NCBI GenBank assembly: GCA_021785315.1
Contig: JAJYFX010000001.1
Span: 1 to 24,808 of the forward strand
Direction: 5' to 3'
DNA from: Actinomycetes bacterium
Lineage (GTDB): Bacteria; Actinomycetota; Acidimicrobiia; Acidimicrobiales; Acidimicrobiaceae
Length of the DNA: 24,808 bases
Shown here: positions 6,569-14,367 of the stretch, piece by piece
Layout: every line of letters starts with the position of its first letter
Position numbering within the stretch: the first letter of the stretch is position 1
The notes under the pieces: model-generated
What the model was told of the DNA's origin: nothing
Database searches by the model: none
Seen by the model: the letters and a program-made list of their open reading frames with translations, nothing else
Translations under genes and position numbers: made by a program

Positions 6569-7552
6569 TCACACCGGTCGATGTTGAGCTGATTCGACCG
6601 ATGCGGTTTGCAGGGGAACCCATCCAGCCGCTGTTTCCTCGAGGGTTCTAGCAACGCGGCGAAGGAACGACCGCACCGTGGCAGCCGCAATGCGCGAGAG
6701 CAGTGTTTCATCAAGAACTTGTCCTGCCCGACCAAGCGGGGGTCGATAGCGGCCAATGAAGGCCAGTTCCGACCGTTCTGGGTCCAGCGCGGAGAGGCGC
6801 AGCTTACCCTCAAGATGTGGAAATAGTCCAGTCGGCCCTGTCGCCTGCCAGGTGAAAGGGATCACAAGGGCTTCGTCGCTTCCCTCTGGCTCGCCCAGGT
6901 GCACCGCTACGATTTTTCCGAGCCAGGATGCTCCTCCTGGTCCGACGCGCACTCGTATGGCCTCTCCCTCCGCAGATGCCGCTTCGACGTGGGGAGCTAG
7001 CCAAGATCCGCCCAACCTAAGCTTTGCCGCTACCCTTGCTGCCGCTAGCTCAATTTGAACCGAGTCGGCAACGGACATTGTGACTGTCGTGCCTCGATGA
7101 GCATCCGCAGGGACGGGGTATGTTCCGGCTTCAATTGCCCGCGAACGTTCGGCGATTTCTGCAAGACTTGTTGAAGCCAATTCCTTACGAAGAGCGGCAC
7201 TTGCCGGACCCCAGGTTTCATGGAGGGGACATACCGCGTCCCACTGGCAGGGACCTTCCCCGAGCGTGCAGGCTTCGGGGAGAAGCGGGCCTTCGCCTGC
7301 TTCGACGACTTCGAGCAAACTCATTTCTGCGGGATGGCGTGAAAGGCGATAACCTCCGTCCTTTCCGGACGAGGAGACAGCCAGTTTGGCTTGGACGAGA
7401 TTGCCGAGAATTTGGGACACGAACGTTCGAGGAATGTCCATCTCCGACGAGACTTGATGCCTTTTGGTCGGGATACCCGACTCGTAAGAGCAGGCAAGGC
7501 AGATCGCAGCGCGTACTACGTAATCGCCTCGCTTCGAGAGTGTCAAATTCAC
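6569..7552 (-). CDS. Rrf2-family regulator fused to a C-terminal SRPBCC-like domain
   Basis: The 327-residue protein has an Rrf2 winged-helix domain at about 1-135 (SKRGDYVVRAAICLA; VSQILGNLVQAKLAVSSSGKDGGYRL). It is followed by cysteines 95, 102 and 108 (C-x6-C-x5-C), close to the triad that holds the [2Fe-2S] cluster in IscR, NsrR and RsrR. Ordinary Rrf2 proteins end near residue 150. Here about 170 further residues follow, with the pattern of an SRPBCC/START-type pocket (FPHLEGKLRLSAL, AFIGRYRPPLGRAG, a long C-terminal helix TVRSFLRRVARTLEE). This suggests a redox sensor joined to a ligand-binding module. The start is GTG at 7552-7550. No ribosome site precedes it, but TATACT (7564-7559) ends 6 nt upstream, so the mRNA may be leaderless. 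The gene is convergent with the PanB-like gene. Confidence 0.85.
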   Translation of the reverse strand: MNLTLSKRGDYVVRAAICLACSYESGIPTKRHQVSSEMDIPRTFVSQILGNLVQAKLAVSSSGKDGGYRLSRHPAEMSLLEVVEAGEGPLLPEACTLGEGPCQWDAVCPLHETWGPASAALRKELASTSLAEIAERSRAIEAGTYPVPADAHRGTTVTMSVADSVQIELAAARVAAKLRLGGSWLAPHVEAASAEGEAIRVRVGPGGASWLGKIVAVHLGEPEGSDEALVIPFTWQATGPTGLFPHLEGKLRLSALDPERSELAFIGRYRPPLGRAGQVLDETLLSRIAAATVRSFLRRVARTLEETAAGWVPLQTASVESAQHRPV

Positions 7553-7558
7553 AGTCTA

Positions 7559-7564
7559 AGTATA
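7559..7564 (-). promoter_or_regulatory. Candidate -10 (TATACT) implying a leaderless Rrf2 transcript
   Basis: On the minus strand TATACT ends six bases before the GTG start at 7552. Transcription would begin at or within a base or two of the start codon. No Shine-Dalgarno sequence is seen. Leaderless genes with GTG starts are common in actinobacteria. The -35 region is weak, as often at regulated or autoregulated promoters. Confidence 0.4.
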
Positions 7565-7755
7565 GCCACGAACTTTATGATAGGTCGAATGCAACACGTT
7601 GATTGAGTTAGTCCCACCATCCCTGCGAGTCCTACGCATGCAGACATAGGGAGACAAAACCGAGCAGGAAGGCTACTGGGCGAAGATATGAGGACTCGAA
7701 AAACTCATGAAGTATTCAGCCAATGGCAGGTGCGGCAGACTCGCACGGTTTCTGA

Positions 7756-9399
7756 TCAACTTCCGAATTCATACTCCGCCGATGCGGCTGCAGTAGCAAC
7801 GTCGGTGGGATAAGTACGCAAGGCCCAGAGGAGAATTATCCCGCTTGCGAGAAAAGGAACCAGCATAACGGCAAATGTGGGACGAAGGCCAATCACATCC
7901 GACAAGCTACCGAAGGCGAGGGGAGCCAACGCCTGAGCCGAGGTTCGGAAAAGGGAGCGCACGCCTTCAGCACGCCCCCAGAGTAAGGGCGGCATGATGT
8001 CCAGACGTGCTGCATCGATTGGCGGATTTTGGGCGGTAAGGGCGAAACCTGCCGCGATAACGTATGGAAGAGCGGTGATAGCGCTTCGTGTCGCAAAAGC
8101 CGGCACAAATAGAAAAGTTGTAATTATCGCCGCAACTGCGGCGACTAGAACTCGCCCGCCAAGCCGGCCCCGCTTGATGAGATTGTCGCCGAGGCGTCCG
8201 CCCACGAGGACCCCAAGAATGGCTCCGCCGCCTATGAACAAGAGCAGCAAATTGCCTAATAATTGTTGGACGTGGTACTGCTCTTTAACGAACTCCAATC
8301 CGAAAGTCTCCACCCCCGTCAAGAAGAAATAGCTGCAGACACCGGAGATTACGAGCAAGACATTGGTTCGTATGGCCAGAACGTAACGCACCATCGCAAT
8401 GATATTCATTTGCCGAGGGTCACTTCTAAGAACCGAATCTGGGTCTGGCTGTATTCCAAGCCGGTCGGCCAATTCCTGAGCGTCGGTAGGCCTCGCTCCT
8501 GCATGGAGTCCAGCTCCGTCAGCATCGTCTGGCCGGCGGCGTTGCTCATCTGCACGTCCTTGATCTGTAAAGTGTTCGCGGAATTCGTGTCTGGCGGTAG
8601 GCCGGTTATCGTTTGTTGTCCAGCTGTCCGAATCCATACTGTTCCCGGCCATGCGCTGACGCATTTTCACCTCTCGCCCTCCGATGATTCTCAGAGCACC
8701 GGGCTCCATATGGCTGGGGCCACCACGGGCTGGTTCTGGCAGATGAATCAGGGCCCATGCCAGGGGAATAGTTGGGACCGCCAGAATAGCGAAGGCGATC
8801 CGCCACGATATGTCGGCCAAATCTCCGGTGATTAGAAAGCCGGCGCCGGCTCCAAGAAGTTCGCCGGCGAGCACATAGCCGTAGATTTTCCCTCTCTCGC
8901 CTGCAGGAAAGTAGTCACCGATAAGAGATGCAACTCCAGGACCGGATACGGCAGTGATGGCGCCTAGGGCTAGCCTGGCAACCATTAGCTGGCCGAAGTC
9001 GGTTGAAAATGCGCTCAGAAACATCACGATGCCCCATAACGTCACCGTAACTGAGATCACTGCTATGCGATGTGCACGGTCAACGAGGATTCCGAAAGGA
9101 ATGCTGAATATGGCGGCTACGACGGCCGTGACAGCTACCAACAATCCAATATCAGTGTTCGAGATGTTGAGACTTTGTCGCAGCTGCGTGGCAGAAGCAC
9201 CGACTGTGGCGATGTCAGCACTGTTTAGGGCGAGGACGCCCGCCAAGAGAAGAATGACACGCATACGAGCAGGTCCTCCGAAAAGCAGCCGGAGGGCATG
9301 CCAACCGCTTTTTGCGGTATGAACCAGCCAGGCTCGCAATGAAGCCGTCAGACTTGGCCGATCACGTACCTCACGGTTTATTGGTGCGGAATCAGCCAC
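7756..9399 (-). CDS. Major facilitator superfamily (MFS) transporter with a long central loop
   Basis: The 547-residue membrane protein has two six-helix halves (roughly 45-220 and 330-530). MFS signatures are present: DIGLLVAVTAVVAAIFSIPFGILVDRAHR after helix 2, and GGRLGDNLIKRGRLGGR in the second half. In between is a hydrophilic loop of about 100 residues (longer than the usual 40-70), rich in Arg, Asp and Gly around residues 245-305. It ends in the PDPDSVLRSDPRQM block that leads into helix 7. The start is GTG at 9399-9397 with TAGGA close upstream. The ligand is unknown; export of a toxic compound or uptake of an aromatic acid are both possible. The odd part of the loop reads plausibly in another frame, see findings. 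Confidence 0.85.
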   Translation of the reverse strand: MADSAPINREVRDRPSLTASLRAWLVHTAKSGWHALRLLFGGPARMRVILLLAGVLALNSADIATVGASATQLRQSLNISNTDIGLLVAVTAVVAAIFSIPFGILVDRAHRIAVISVTVTLWGIVMFLSAFSTDFGQLMVARLALGAITAVSGPGVASLIGDYFPAGERGKIYGYVLAGELLGAGAGFLITGDLADISWRIAFAILAVPTIPLAWALIHLPEPARGGPSHMEPGALRIIGGREVKMRQRMAGNSMDSDSWTTNDNRPTARHEFREHFTDQGRADEQRRRPDDADGAGLHAGARPTDAQELADRLGIQPDPDSVLRSDPRQMNIIAMVRYVLAIRTNVLLVISGVCSYFFLTGVETFGLEFVKEQYHVQQLLGNLLLLFIGGGAILGVLVGGRLGDNLIKRGRLGGRVLVAAVAAIITTFLFVPAFATRSAITALPYVIAAGFALTAQNPPIDAARLDIMPPLLWGRAEGVRSLFRTSAQALAPLAFGSLSDVIGLRPTFAVMLVPFLASGIILLWALRTYPTDVATAAASAEYEFGS

Positions 9400-9457
9400 A
9401 TTTTCCTACTTACACTGAGCCGTACTGATTTAGTAATTGAAGACTGTTCAGGTTGGT

Positions 9458-9482
9458 AACGGAGATCAGTTGGATCTCTGTT
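9458..9482. promoter_or_regulatory. Inverted repeat upstream of the MFS gene
   Basis: AACGGAGATC and GATCTCTGTT face each other across a 5-nt loop (one mismatch in ten). It lies about 60 bp upstream of the MFS start, where an operator could sit, and just past the end of the small frame at 9481-9747, where it could act as a weak terminator stem. No T tract follows on either strand. Confidence 0.4.
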
Positions 9483-9747
9483 AGATGAGCATAGTACGCG
9501 TTTTTTTGGAAACTCTGGCAGCATTCGAGGATGCCAGGCGCCTTGCATGAACTTCCATAGCGTAATTTGAAAATGAGTTATCTAGGACGTTGACATTGGA
9601 CGGCTCATCCGCAATGAATGCGCAGTGAGCTCTGCGTATAAGTTCTGAAGCCTCGGTTTTGATTCTAATTTCTGATTCCCTGTCCTCACGGTGTGGTCTA
9701 CGCGATCGCCTGGCAGCGCTGTAGCTGATAATTTTATTCAAATTCAT
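9481..9747 (-). CDS. Small hypothetical protein, doubtful
   Basis: This is an 88-codon frame with no recognised family. The product is hydrophilic and basic (MNLNKIISYSAARRSRRPH...), without membrane segments. It starts 10 bp after the stop of the decayed ABC-transporter ATPase and has an AAAGG ribosome site at good spacing, which is the main reason to list it. It may be a leftover of the same decaying operon rather than a functional gene. Confidence 0.25.
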   Translation of the reverse strand: MNLNKIISYSAARRSRRPHREDRESEIRIKTEASELIRRAHCAFIADEPSNVNVLDNSFSNYAMEVHARRLASSNAARVSKKTRTMLI

Positions 9748-9757
9748 TCACTGGCCT

Positions 9758-10343
9758 TTAAAGTCGGGCTGTAGTTCCCACTTTCGAATACTCAGGCCTT
9801 GGGCGTAGAACAACGCGAATACCCTTTTCTTCGTATAGGTTGACCGCTGCTCCAATCAATTCGATCGCCGTGCCGACCGTAGTTTCATTTTCGCCCAATC
9901 CCGCAACCGCGCCTTCTTGAAAGTCCGCCTCTCCAAAGAAATCGGCTACAAGCCGAGACGACGTGCATCCATATTTTTCGCCTGGCGCTGCCAGTTGTGT
10001 GAGCTTCGTGGCATTCATGATTGCGATACGGGAAGGAAGACTGAGAGCCTCGCTCTGGTGATAGGTAACGTAGATTCCGGAGACCCCGGTCTCGTTTTGC
10101 AGCCTTTTCAATTCCCCACTCATAACTCGGGCAAAGAGGTCTTACGGTAATGTGTCAAGGCTGTTGTCTTCCCTGGGTTCCGTCACGACCAACAATTGAT
10201 TGTTCAGGGGAGCTGATTTTCTGCCGGAAACCTTTGAGCCTTAAACCATACGATGAGCCAGAATGTTTTTCCCGAGGTTTCGATCCCCGGTACCATGAAT
10301 TCTGCGATATCCGGTTATGGGCAGCTTCATCGTCGTCAGACAA
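9758..10343 (-). pseudogene. Decayed ABC transporter ATPase (PotA/FbpC-like), 3' half plus fragments
   Basis: The frame at 10123-9758 reads as the C-terminal part of a spermidine/iron-type ABC ATPase: GELKRLQNETGVSGIYVTYHQSEALSLPSRIAIMN, then FFGEADF and a TOBE-like end (VVLRPRPE). The H-loop motif THDQ has become YHQ. Upstream in the same frame it continues as DLFARV, the remnant of the SNLDAKLR block, and then meets an in-frame stop. Further upstream, the minus-strand frame at 10343-10155 contains YGLRLKGFRQKI, which fits the helical-domain segment of the same protein. Walker A, the LSGGQ signature and Walker B cannot be found. This is a gene in decay; neither a matching permease nor a binding protein is nearby. 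Confidence 0.7.
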
Positions 10344-10432
10344 TTAGATCCAAGCTAGCCTCAAGCTTTTCCAGAGGTCATCTGAATGTCAGCGGCTGGA
10401 ACCCAGTAGCCGCATTTGCTGCTGTGCGACGA

Positions 10433-11641
10433 TCAAGGCAGCCTAATATAGCCGTGCTTTGCCTTCCAAAGGAAGTACTTTTCGAACGCAAGTTTCATAG
10501 CGTGAGCCTGGGGACCGGGGATCAGAATCCCGTGGCCCCTTGGCGGTAGCATCTTGTCGGCCAATATGATCACTCCGTTATTACCGGCATCCATCACGCA
10601 CACGGCTGGCATATCCCCGAACGCCTCGTGTGTTACGAGAGGCTCTCCCTTGATCTGCGCAGCAATGTTTCGCGCAGCCACGTGGGCCATGCGCTCTGTC
10701 GGAAAACCGGTCTTTGGTATACCAACAGGCACGGCCGTCTGCCATGGCGCATTCACCTGAGCTGCTATCCCAACCGCGTAGACGTCGTCGTACGATTCGC
10801 TTTGATAAGTGTCCCGAACCCTAACGTATCCCTTGTCGTCGCTGAGTTCTGGCATTGCTTTCAAAAAATCCTGGCCGACAAATGGGGGAACTATCATCGC
10901 GTAGGAGAAATCTAGCGCCTTGCCGTCACCAAGAACCATCCGGCCCTCATCGACATGGTCTATTGACGAGTTGACTAACGGGGTGATGTGCTCCTTTTTT
11001 AAAAACAGTCCCAAAAGACTTTCGCCATGTGGAAGCCCACCGATACCGAAATGCCCTAGAAACGGCTCGGACGAGACAAAGGTGAGTTTCACCTTGCTCT
11101 TGAGCCCCGCTTTGCGCAGCTGATGCGACGTGTTGAACAAATACTCGTACGCGGCTCCAAAGCACCCGGCACCCTGCGATGCGCCTATAACGATATCGCC
11201 TGGATTTTTAAGAAACTTTCGCCATCCTTCTCCCGCCTGAATGGCATCTTCCATAGTGGTAATCGTGTATGCGTTGCCATTCGGACCAAGGCCTGGCACT
11301 ACAGAGAAGTTGTTGCGGTAACCTGTGGCAATTACGAGGTAGTCGTAGTTGTAATTCCCCACGTTGGTGGTAACGCTCTTTCCCTTTAGATCAATTGTTG
11401 ATGCCTCGCCCTTCACGAAATCAATCCCGTGCGCCTCAAAGGTCGGCGCTAATGGGAATGTTAGGTCCGAAGGGCGGCGCTTTCCAAACGGAAGCCAAAT
11501 TAACGAGGGGTTGAAGATGAACTCGTCGGACATAGATACCACTTTCACGTCCACCTCTGCGCCGAGTTCGTGATGAACAGCAAGTGCGGCGGTAAGCCCG
11601 CCGAAGTTGCCACCTAGAACAAGGACTTGTTTCCCTGCCAT
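10433..11641 (-). CDS. Sulfide:quinone oxidoreductase-like FAD flavoprotein
   Basis: The 402-residue protein has the N-terminal FAD-binding motif VLVLGGNFGGLTAA, the second dinucleotide/flavin segment with YLVIATGYR near 101-109, and a late DDVYAVGIAA block, as in SQR and flavocytochrome c sulfide dehydrogenase. Two cysteines sit where SQRs carry the polysulfide-bridging pair: Cys160 (GAGCFGAAYEY) and Cys348 (AVCVMDAG). The third cysteine of bacterial SQRs, near position 129, is absent. The C-terminus is a short amphipathic helix (FEKYFLWKAKHGY), as expected for membrane-surface attachment. The role would be sulfide oxidation into the quinone pool. Type II NADH dehydrogenase is less likely because of the cysteines. 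It stands alone, with no sulfur genes beside it. Confidence 0.8.
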   Translation of the reverse strand: MAGKQVLVLGGNFGGLTAALAVHHELGAEVDVKVVSMSDEFIFNPSLIWLPFGKRRPSDLTFPLAPTFEAHGIDFVKGEASTIDLKGKSVTTNVGNYNYDYLVIATGYRNNFSVVPGLGPNGNAYTITTMEDAIQAGEGWRKFLKNPGDIVIGASQGAGCFGAAYEYLFNTSHQLRKAGLKSKVKLTFVSSEPFLGHFGIGGLPHGESLLGLFLKKEHITPLVNSSIDHVDEGRMVLGDGKALDFSYAMIVPPFVGQDFLKAMPELSDDKGYVRVRDTYQSESYDDVYAVGIAAQVNAPWQTAVPVGIPKTGFPTERMAHVAARNIAAQIKGEPLVTHEAFGDMPAVCVMDAGNNGVIILADKMLPPRGHGILIPGPQAHAMKLAFEKYFLWKAKHGYIRLP

Positions 11642-12640
11642 TTACCGCCTCCAATACACTTCCGGCATAGCTCTGTGTGCCGCTGGAGCGGACCATAGCA
11701 CGTTGCTGCTGGCGAGTAAAGGGGAATTCTCGGGGTATGAGCCGGTGTCCAGCCAGCGTGCCTGTTGTCGACAATCGAGCTTCGTTCCCAGTGCCCGAAA
11801 TGCCAGCTCAGCAACCTTGGGCTCACCAGTTCGGGCATTGGCGGCGGAAGTCCCGGAGCTGTTGGTCGCTCTTCTTTCGCGGCGTGGGCAGTGCGGCTTG
11901 AAACCGTGATTTTTTGATGGTCGGATCAGAAAATATCATGATTCTGCTCATGCGAATGCTGGTAAAGGTATACCAGCGGTTTAAATGTAAACGTCGTAAA
12001 ATTGCTGCTGGCGAAGTACGAAAGAATGGCGCGTCTCTGGAAGCCATACCTGCAATATTCATGATATGCAACTTCTACCTGCCCCGGCAAATACCTGCCG
12101 CTTCTGCAGCAAATGGGGGACTTGAAGCCACCAGAATTGCGTGCCGTGAAAGTAGCACATCTACACTGAAATAGCGGAAAGGGTGAGGAGCTAGGCTCCC
12201 TTCAGCCGGCTGCCCGAGACCTTTCCCGAGCGTTACGATGACCTTGATATTTAAAAGGTGTGGCTAATAAATGGTGGTTCTGGCGTGGGGCCCTAAGGCC
12301 AATTGCCCAGCAAAACCTTGGTGTTCGCCTATATTTCAGCCATATCGCTGGGAGACGCTTTGCTCATTGGTTTCGCTTTGCGGGCTAGCCAGTCGAGGCT
12401 ATTAATCTGACAATTCGCGTCCAAGGATGGATTGCAGTAGTTGGAGAGTCGGGTGGGATTGGGTTGCGGATTTGTTAGATGCAAGCGTTTCTCTAACTTC
12501 ATAGTTTGATCACATGATAAGACTTTCACAATTTCCGGGCCGCTGGCCAGGGCCGGATAGCCAGCGAGAGAGTGGCGAATCCTCGTATCTTCCTGGTTTG
12601 CAAGCTCCATTGCCATTCTTACGCTAGGTATAGGTGTATG
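11642..12640. other. Intergenic stretch without a convincing gene
   Basis: About 1 kb with only short frames of random-looking composition on both strands. The longest (12616-12329, minus, 95 codons) has no ribosome site and no recognisable family. A perfect inverted repeat, GCTGGTA-N6-TACCAGC, lies at 11958-11977. AT-rich tracts around 11910-12000 and 12250-12270 suggest eroded sequence rather than genes. I see no tRNA, rRNA or transposase. Confidence 0.5.
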
Positions 12641-12814
12641 GATGTTTCGACCTCGAATCGCGCTTTGATGGAGGAGCAGATTTTATGGAGGAGCTTCTAG
12701 TGTTTGAATTGCAGTTCATGATGCTTTGCAATTGGACACACCTAGTTTCCTGTGTTTTTGTCGCAAAACTGGAGCGTGGATTACCAAATCTGCGACAACT
12801 GTCCTCACACGCAG
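12641..12814 (+). repeat. Copy A of a 174-bp direct repeat
   Basis: This segment is roughly 85% identical by eye to 23004-23175, in the same orientation. It starts at GATGTTTC and ends at CGCAG in both copies, with unrelated sequence outside. The core with GTTTTTGTCGCAAAAC (complementary ends) is unchanged between the copies. An open frame exists in one phase, but substitutions do not concentrate at third positions, so it is more likely a non-coding element or fossil than a gene. The two copies bracket the transporter/IclR/hydrolase module. Confidence 0.75.
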
Positions 12815-12954
12815 AGTGGTCACCTACCGAAAATTCAACAGATTGAATTTGCACAAGATTCGCTACACAACCGAGAGTTGGTCACTAAGGCTCGTTTCCG
12901 TTTCTATGGCACTCACCCTTCGGCACTTTTCTCCGCTGAACCTGAGCAACAGAC

Positions 12955-12987
12955 TCCGGCGATCGTGATCGCCGGAGATCACGATCG
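12955..12987. promoter_or_regulatory. Two overlapping, mutually exclusive palindromes
   Basis: TCCGGCGATC-GT-GATCGCCGGA (12955-12976) is a perfect 10-bp-arm palindrome. CGATCGTGATC-GCCGGA-GATCACGATCG (12960-12987) is a perfect 11-bp-arm palindrome using the same central bases. In RNA only one can form at a time. There are four GATC sites within 33 bp. No T tract follows. Confidence 0.6.
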
Positions 12988-13134
12988 ACACCATTTCGCA
13001 CTTATAAGCCGAGCTAGGATCGAGCCAAGATCGAGGGTTCATGCAGTCTAAAGCCTCGTCGGGTCGTTATGGACGGGTATGCTGCTGCAGCCCCACGCTC
13101 TTAGGTATGGACGAGCCGTCAACCGACCCACGCA

Positions 13135-13161
13135 GAGTCACTTCTGCGGAAAGTGTGACTC
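13135..13161. promoter_or_regulatory. Inverted repeat in the transporter leader
   Basis: GAGTCAC and GTGACTC are perfect 7-bp arms around 13 bases. The arms can be extended inward (TTC/GAA) with a small bulge. It could be an operator or a stem in the leader RNA. Confidence 0.4.
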
Positions 13162-13338
13162 AAGTCATTTGCGGCTATAATCAATTTCCGATAGACGGAG
13201 TTTTTGGACCGTGGTGTGGAATGAACTGGGGCCTGGGTGATTCGGAGTTCAGTCGCTTATTTCCAGTCCACTTGATGGCGGAGAGTAAAGGAAGGTAGGT
13301 AGAGCTGTTGCAGATGCTACCCATGTGGAGCGACTATG

Positions 13339-13359
13339 GCACGGTGGCTGGCACCGTGC
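13339..13359 (+). promoter_or_regulatory. Strong hairpin before the transporter operon
   Basis: GCACGGTG-GCTGG-CACCGTGC is a perfect 8-bp stem with a 5-nt loop, ending 66 bp before the first ATG of the operon. No T tract follows, so it is not a standard terminator. A leader RNA structure or operator is possible. Confidence 0.5.
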
Positions 13360-13425
13360 TTAGCCGCTTAACGCAGTCGAAACGTTTAGCGCAAACCAGC
13401 AGTTGTAGGCTGCAAGGCGGTTGAT

Positions 13426-14367
13426 ATGGCTAAGTTGATTCTAAACAGGGTGATTTCTTCGATCCCGCTACTATTCGTCGTCTCAATAGTCACGTTTGTG
13501 CTTGAGGCGATAGTCCCCGGGAATGCTGCCAGGTCGATCGCCGGGACATCACTGCCGCCCGCTCAATACGAAGCATTGCGAGTGAAGCTGGGACTTAATT
13601 TGCCGCTCTGGAAGCAGTATGAACTGTGGATTGAACGTCTGCTTCACGGAAGCCTAGGGACGTCGTTATTCACTAACCAGCCAGTCGTGACCGAGTTAAA
13701 TTCGAGGCTGCCTGTGACGCTAGTTCTCGTAGCTGGAGTGTTCGTTGTCTGCACGACAATTGGGGTGTTGCTGGGAACGCTTAGCTCGATACATGAGGGG
13801 AGACTCGGCAAAGCATTAGACGCGCTTTCGATGGTTGGGCTCTCCTTGCCGAATTTCTGGGTAGCGCTCGTGTTCATCTCAATTTTCGCGATTTCGTTGA
13901 AGGTTCTTCCGGCAACTGGATACACCTATTTCACCCAGTCCCCGATGGAATGGCTGAAAGGAATCATTCTGCCAATAGCAGCCTTGGCCCTTGCGCCGAT
14001 AACTATTATTGCAAAGCAAACTAGAGACGCGATGCTAGACGCACTCGGTGGCACCTATATCCGGAGCCTACGTGCGTGTGGGATCTCTGAACGATCAATA
14101 ATCTGGAAACATGCACTTAAAAATGCGGCAATTCCGGTAGTTACCATCATCGGTGTCGTCATGATCGTGACGTTAAGTGCAACGGTTTTTATCGAAGCAG
14201 CTTTCGTCCTTCCTGGATTAGGAAGCTTGGCGGTACAAGCTACCGAACAGCATGACCTCCCTGTGATAGAAGGCATAGCCCTTTATTTCACTTTGATAAC
14301 GGTAGCGGTAAATCTCCTAGTGGATGTTGCCTACGGTTGGCTGAACCCGAAGGTGCGTGTTTCGTGA
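13426..14367 (+). CDS. ABC transporter permease, oligopeptide/dipeptide type (DppB/OppB-like)
   Basis: The 313-residue inner-membrane permease starts with the typical first helix and loop of DppB-type subunits (RVISSIPLLFVVSIVTFVLEAIVPGNAAR). The conserved LGLNLPLWKQYELWIERLLHGSLGTS block and the EAA coupling loop (TYIRSLRACGISERSIIWKHALKNAAIPVV) follow, then FIEAAFVLPGLG and a last helix ending in LVDVAYGWLNPKVRV. About six membrane helices are visible. It is the first gene of a three-gene transporter operon and overlaps the next start by 4 nt (GTGA). The AAGG ribosome site is about 10 nt upstream. Specificity cannot be read from the permease: the Dpp/Opp family carries peptides, nickel, glycosides and, in catabolic clusters, aromatic acids and phthalate esters. 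Confidence 0.93.
   Translation: MAKLILNRVISSIPLLFVVSIVTFVLEAIVPGNAARSIAGTSLPPAQYEALRVKLGLNLPLWKQYELWIERLLHGSLGTSLFTNQPVVTELNSRLPVTLVLVAGVFVVCTTIGVLLGTLSSIHEGRLGKALDALSMVGLSLPNFWVALVFISIFAISLKVLPATGYTYFTQSPMEWLKGIILPIAALALAPITIIAKQTRDAMLDALGGTYIRSLRACGISERSIIWKHALKNAAIPVVTIIGVVMIVTLSATVFIEAAFVLPGLGSLAVQATEQHDLPVIEGIALYFTLITVAVNLLVDVAYGWLNPKVRVS
14349..14353 (+). promoter_or_regulatory. Ribosome site fixing the GTG start at 14364
   Basis: GAAGG lies 10 nt upstream of GTG 14364, which overlaps the DppB stop as GTGA. The longer frame beginning at TTG 14337 has no ribosome site. Confidence 0.55.

Larger units (their letters stand above)
12815..13425. other. Leader region of the transporter operon with several inverted repeats
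   Basis: There is no credible gene in these 611 bp. The region holds two overlapping palindromes at 12955-12987, a GAGTCAC/GTGACTC stem at 13135-13161 and a perfect 8-bp GC-rich hairpin at 13339-13359. It ends in an AAGG ribosome site before the ATG at 13426. It may be a long, structured 5' leader of the transporter operon. No well-spaced promoter was identified. Confidence 0.45.

Noticed and set aside
8263..8835. Plus-strand frame of 190 codons inside the MFS gene
   Set aside because: It is the shadow of the long loop of the minus-strand transporter; no ribosome site or family.
12329..12616. Minus-strand 95-codon frame in the 1.8-kb gap
   Set aside because: No ribosome site, no recognisable motif, composition unlike neighbouring genes; could be chance or a fossil.
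12634..12846. Open frame of 70 codons within repeat copy A, with a similar frame in copy B (22970-23170)
   Set aside because: The frame is similar in both copies, but substitutions fall mostly on first and second codon positions, there is no good ribosome site, and no family is recognised. The similarity is explained by the DNA repeat.
14337..14363. TTG 14337 as start of the permease-ATPase fusion
   Set aside because: GTG 14364 gives the standard 4-nt overlap with the upstream stop and has GAAGG upstream.
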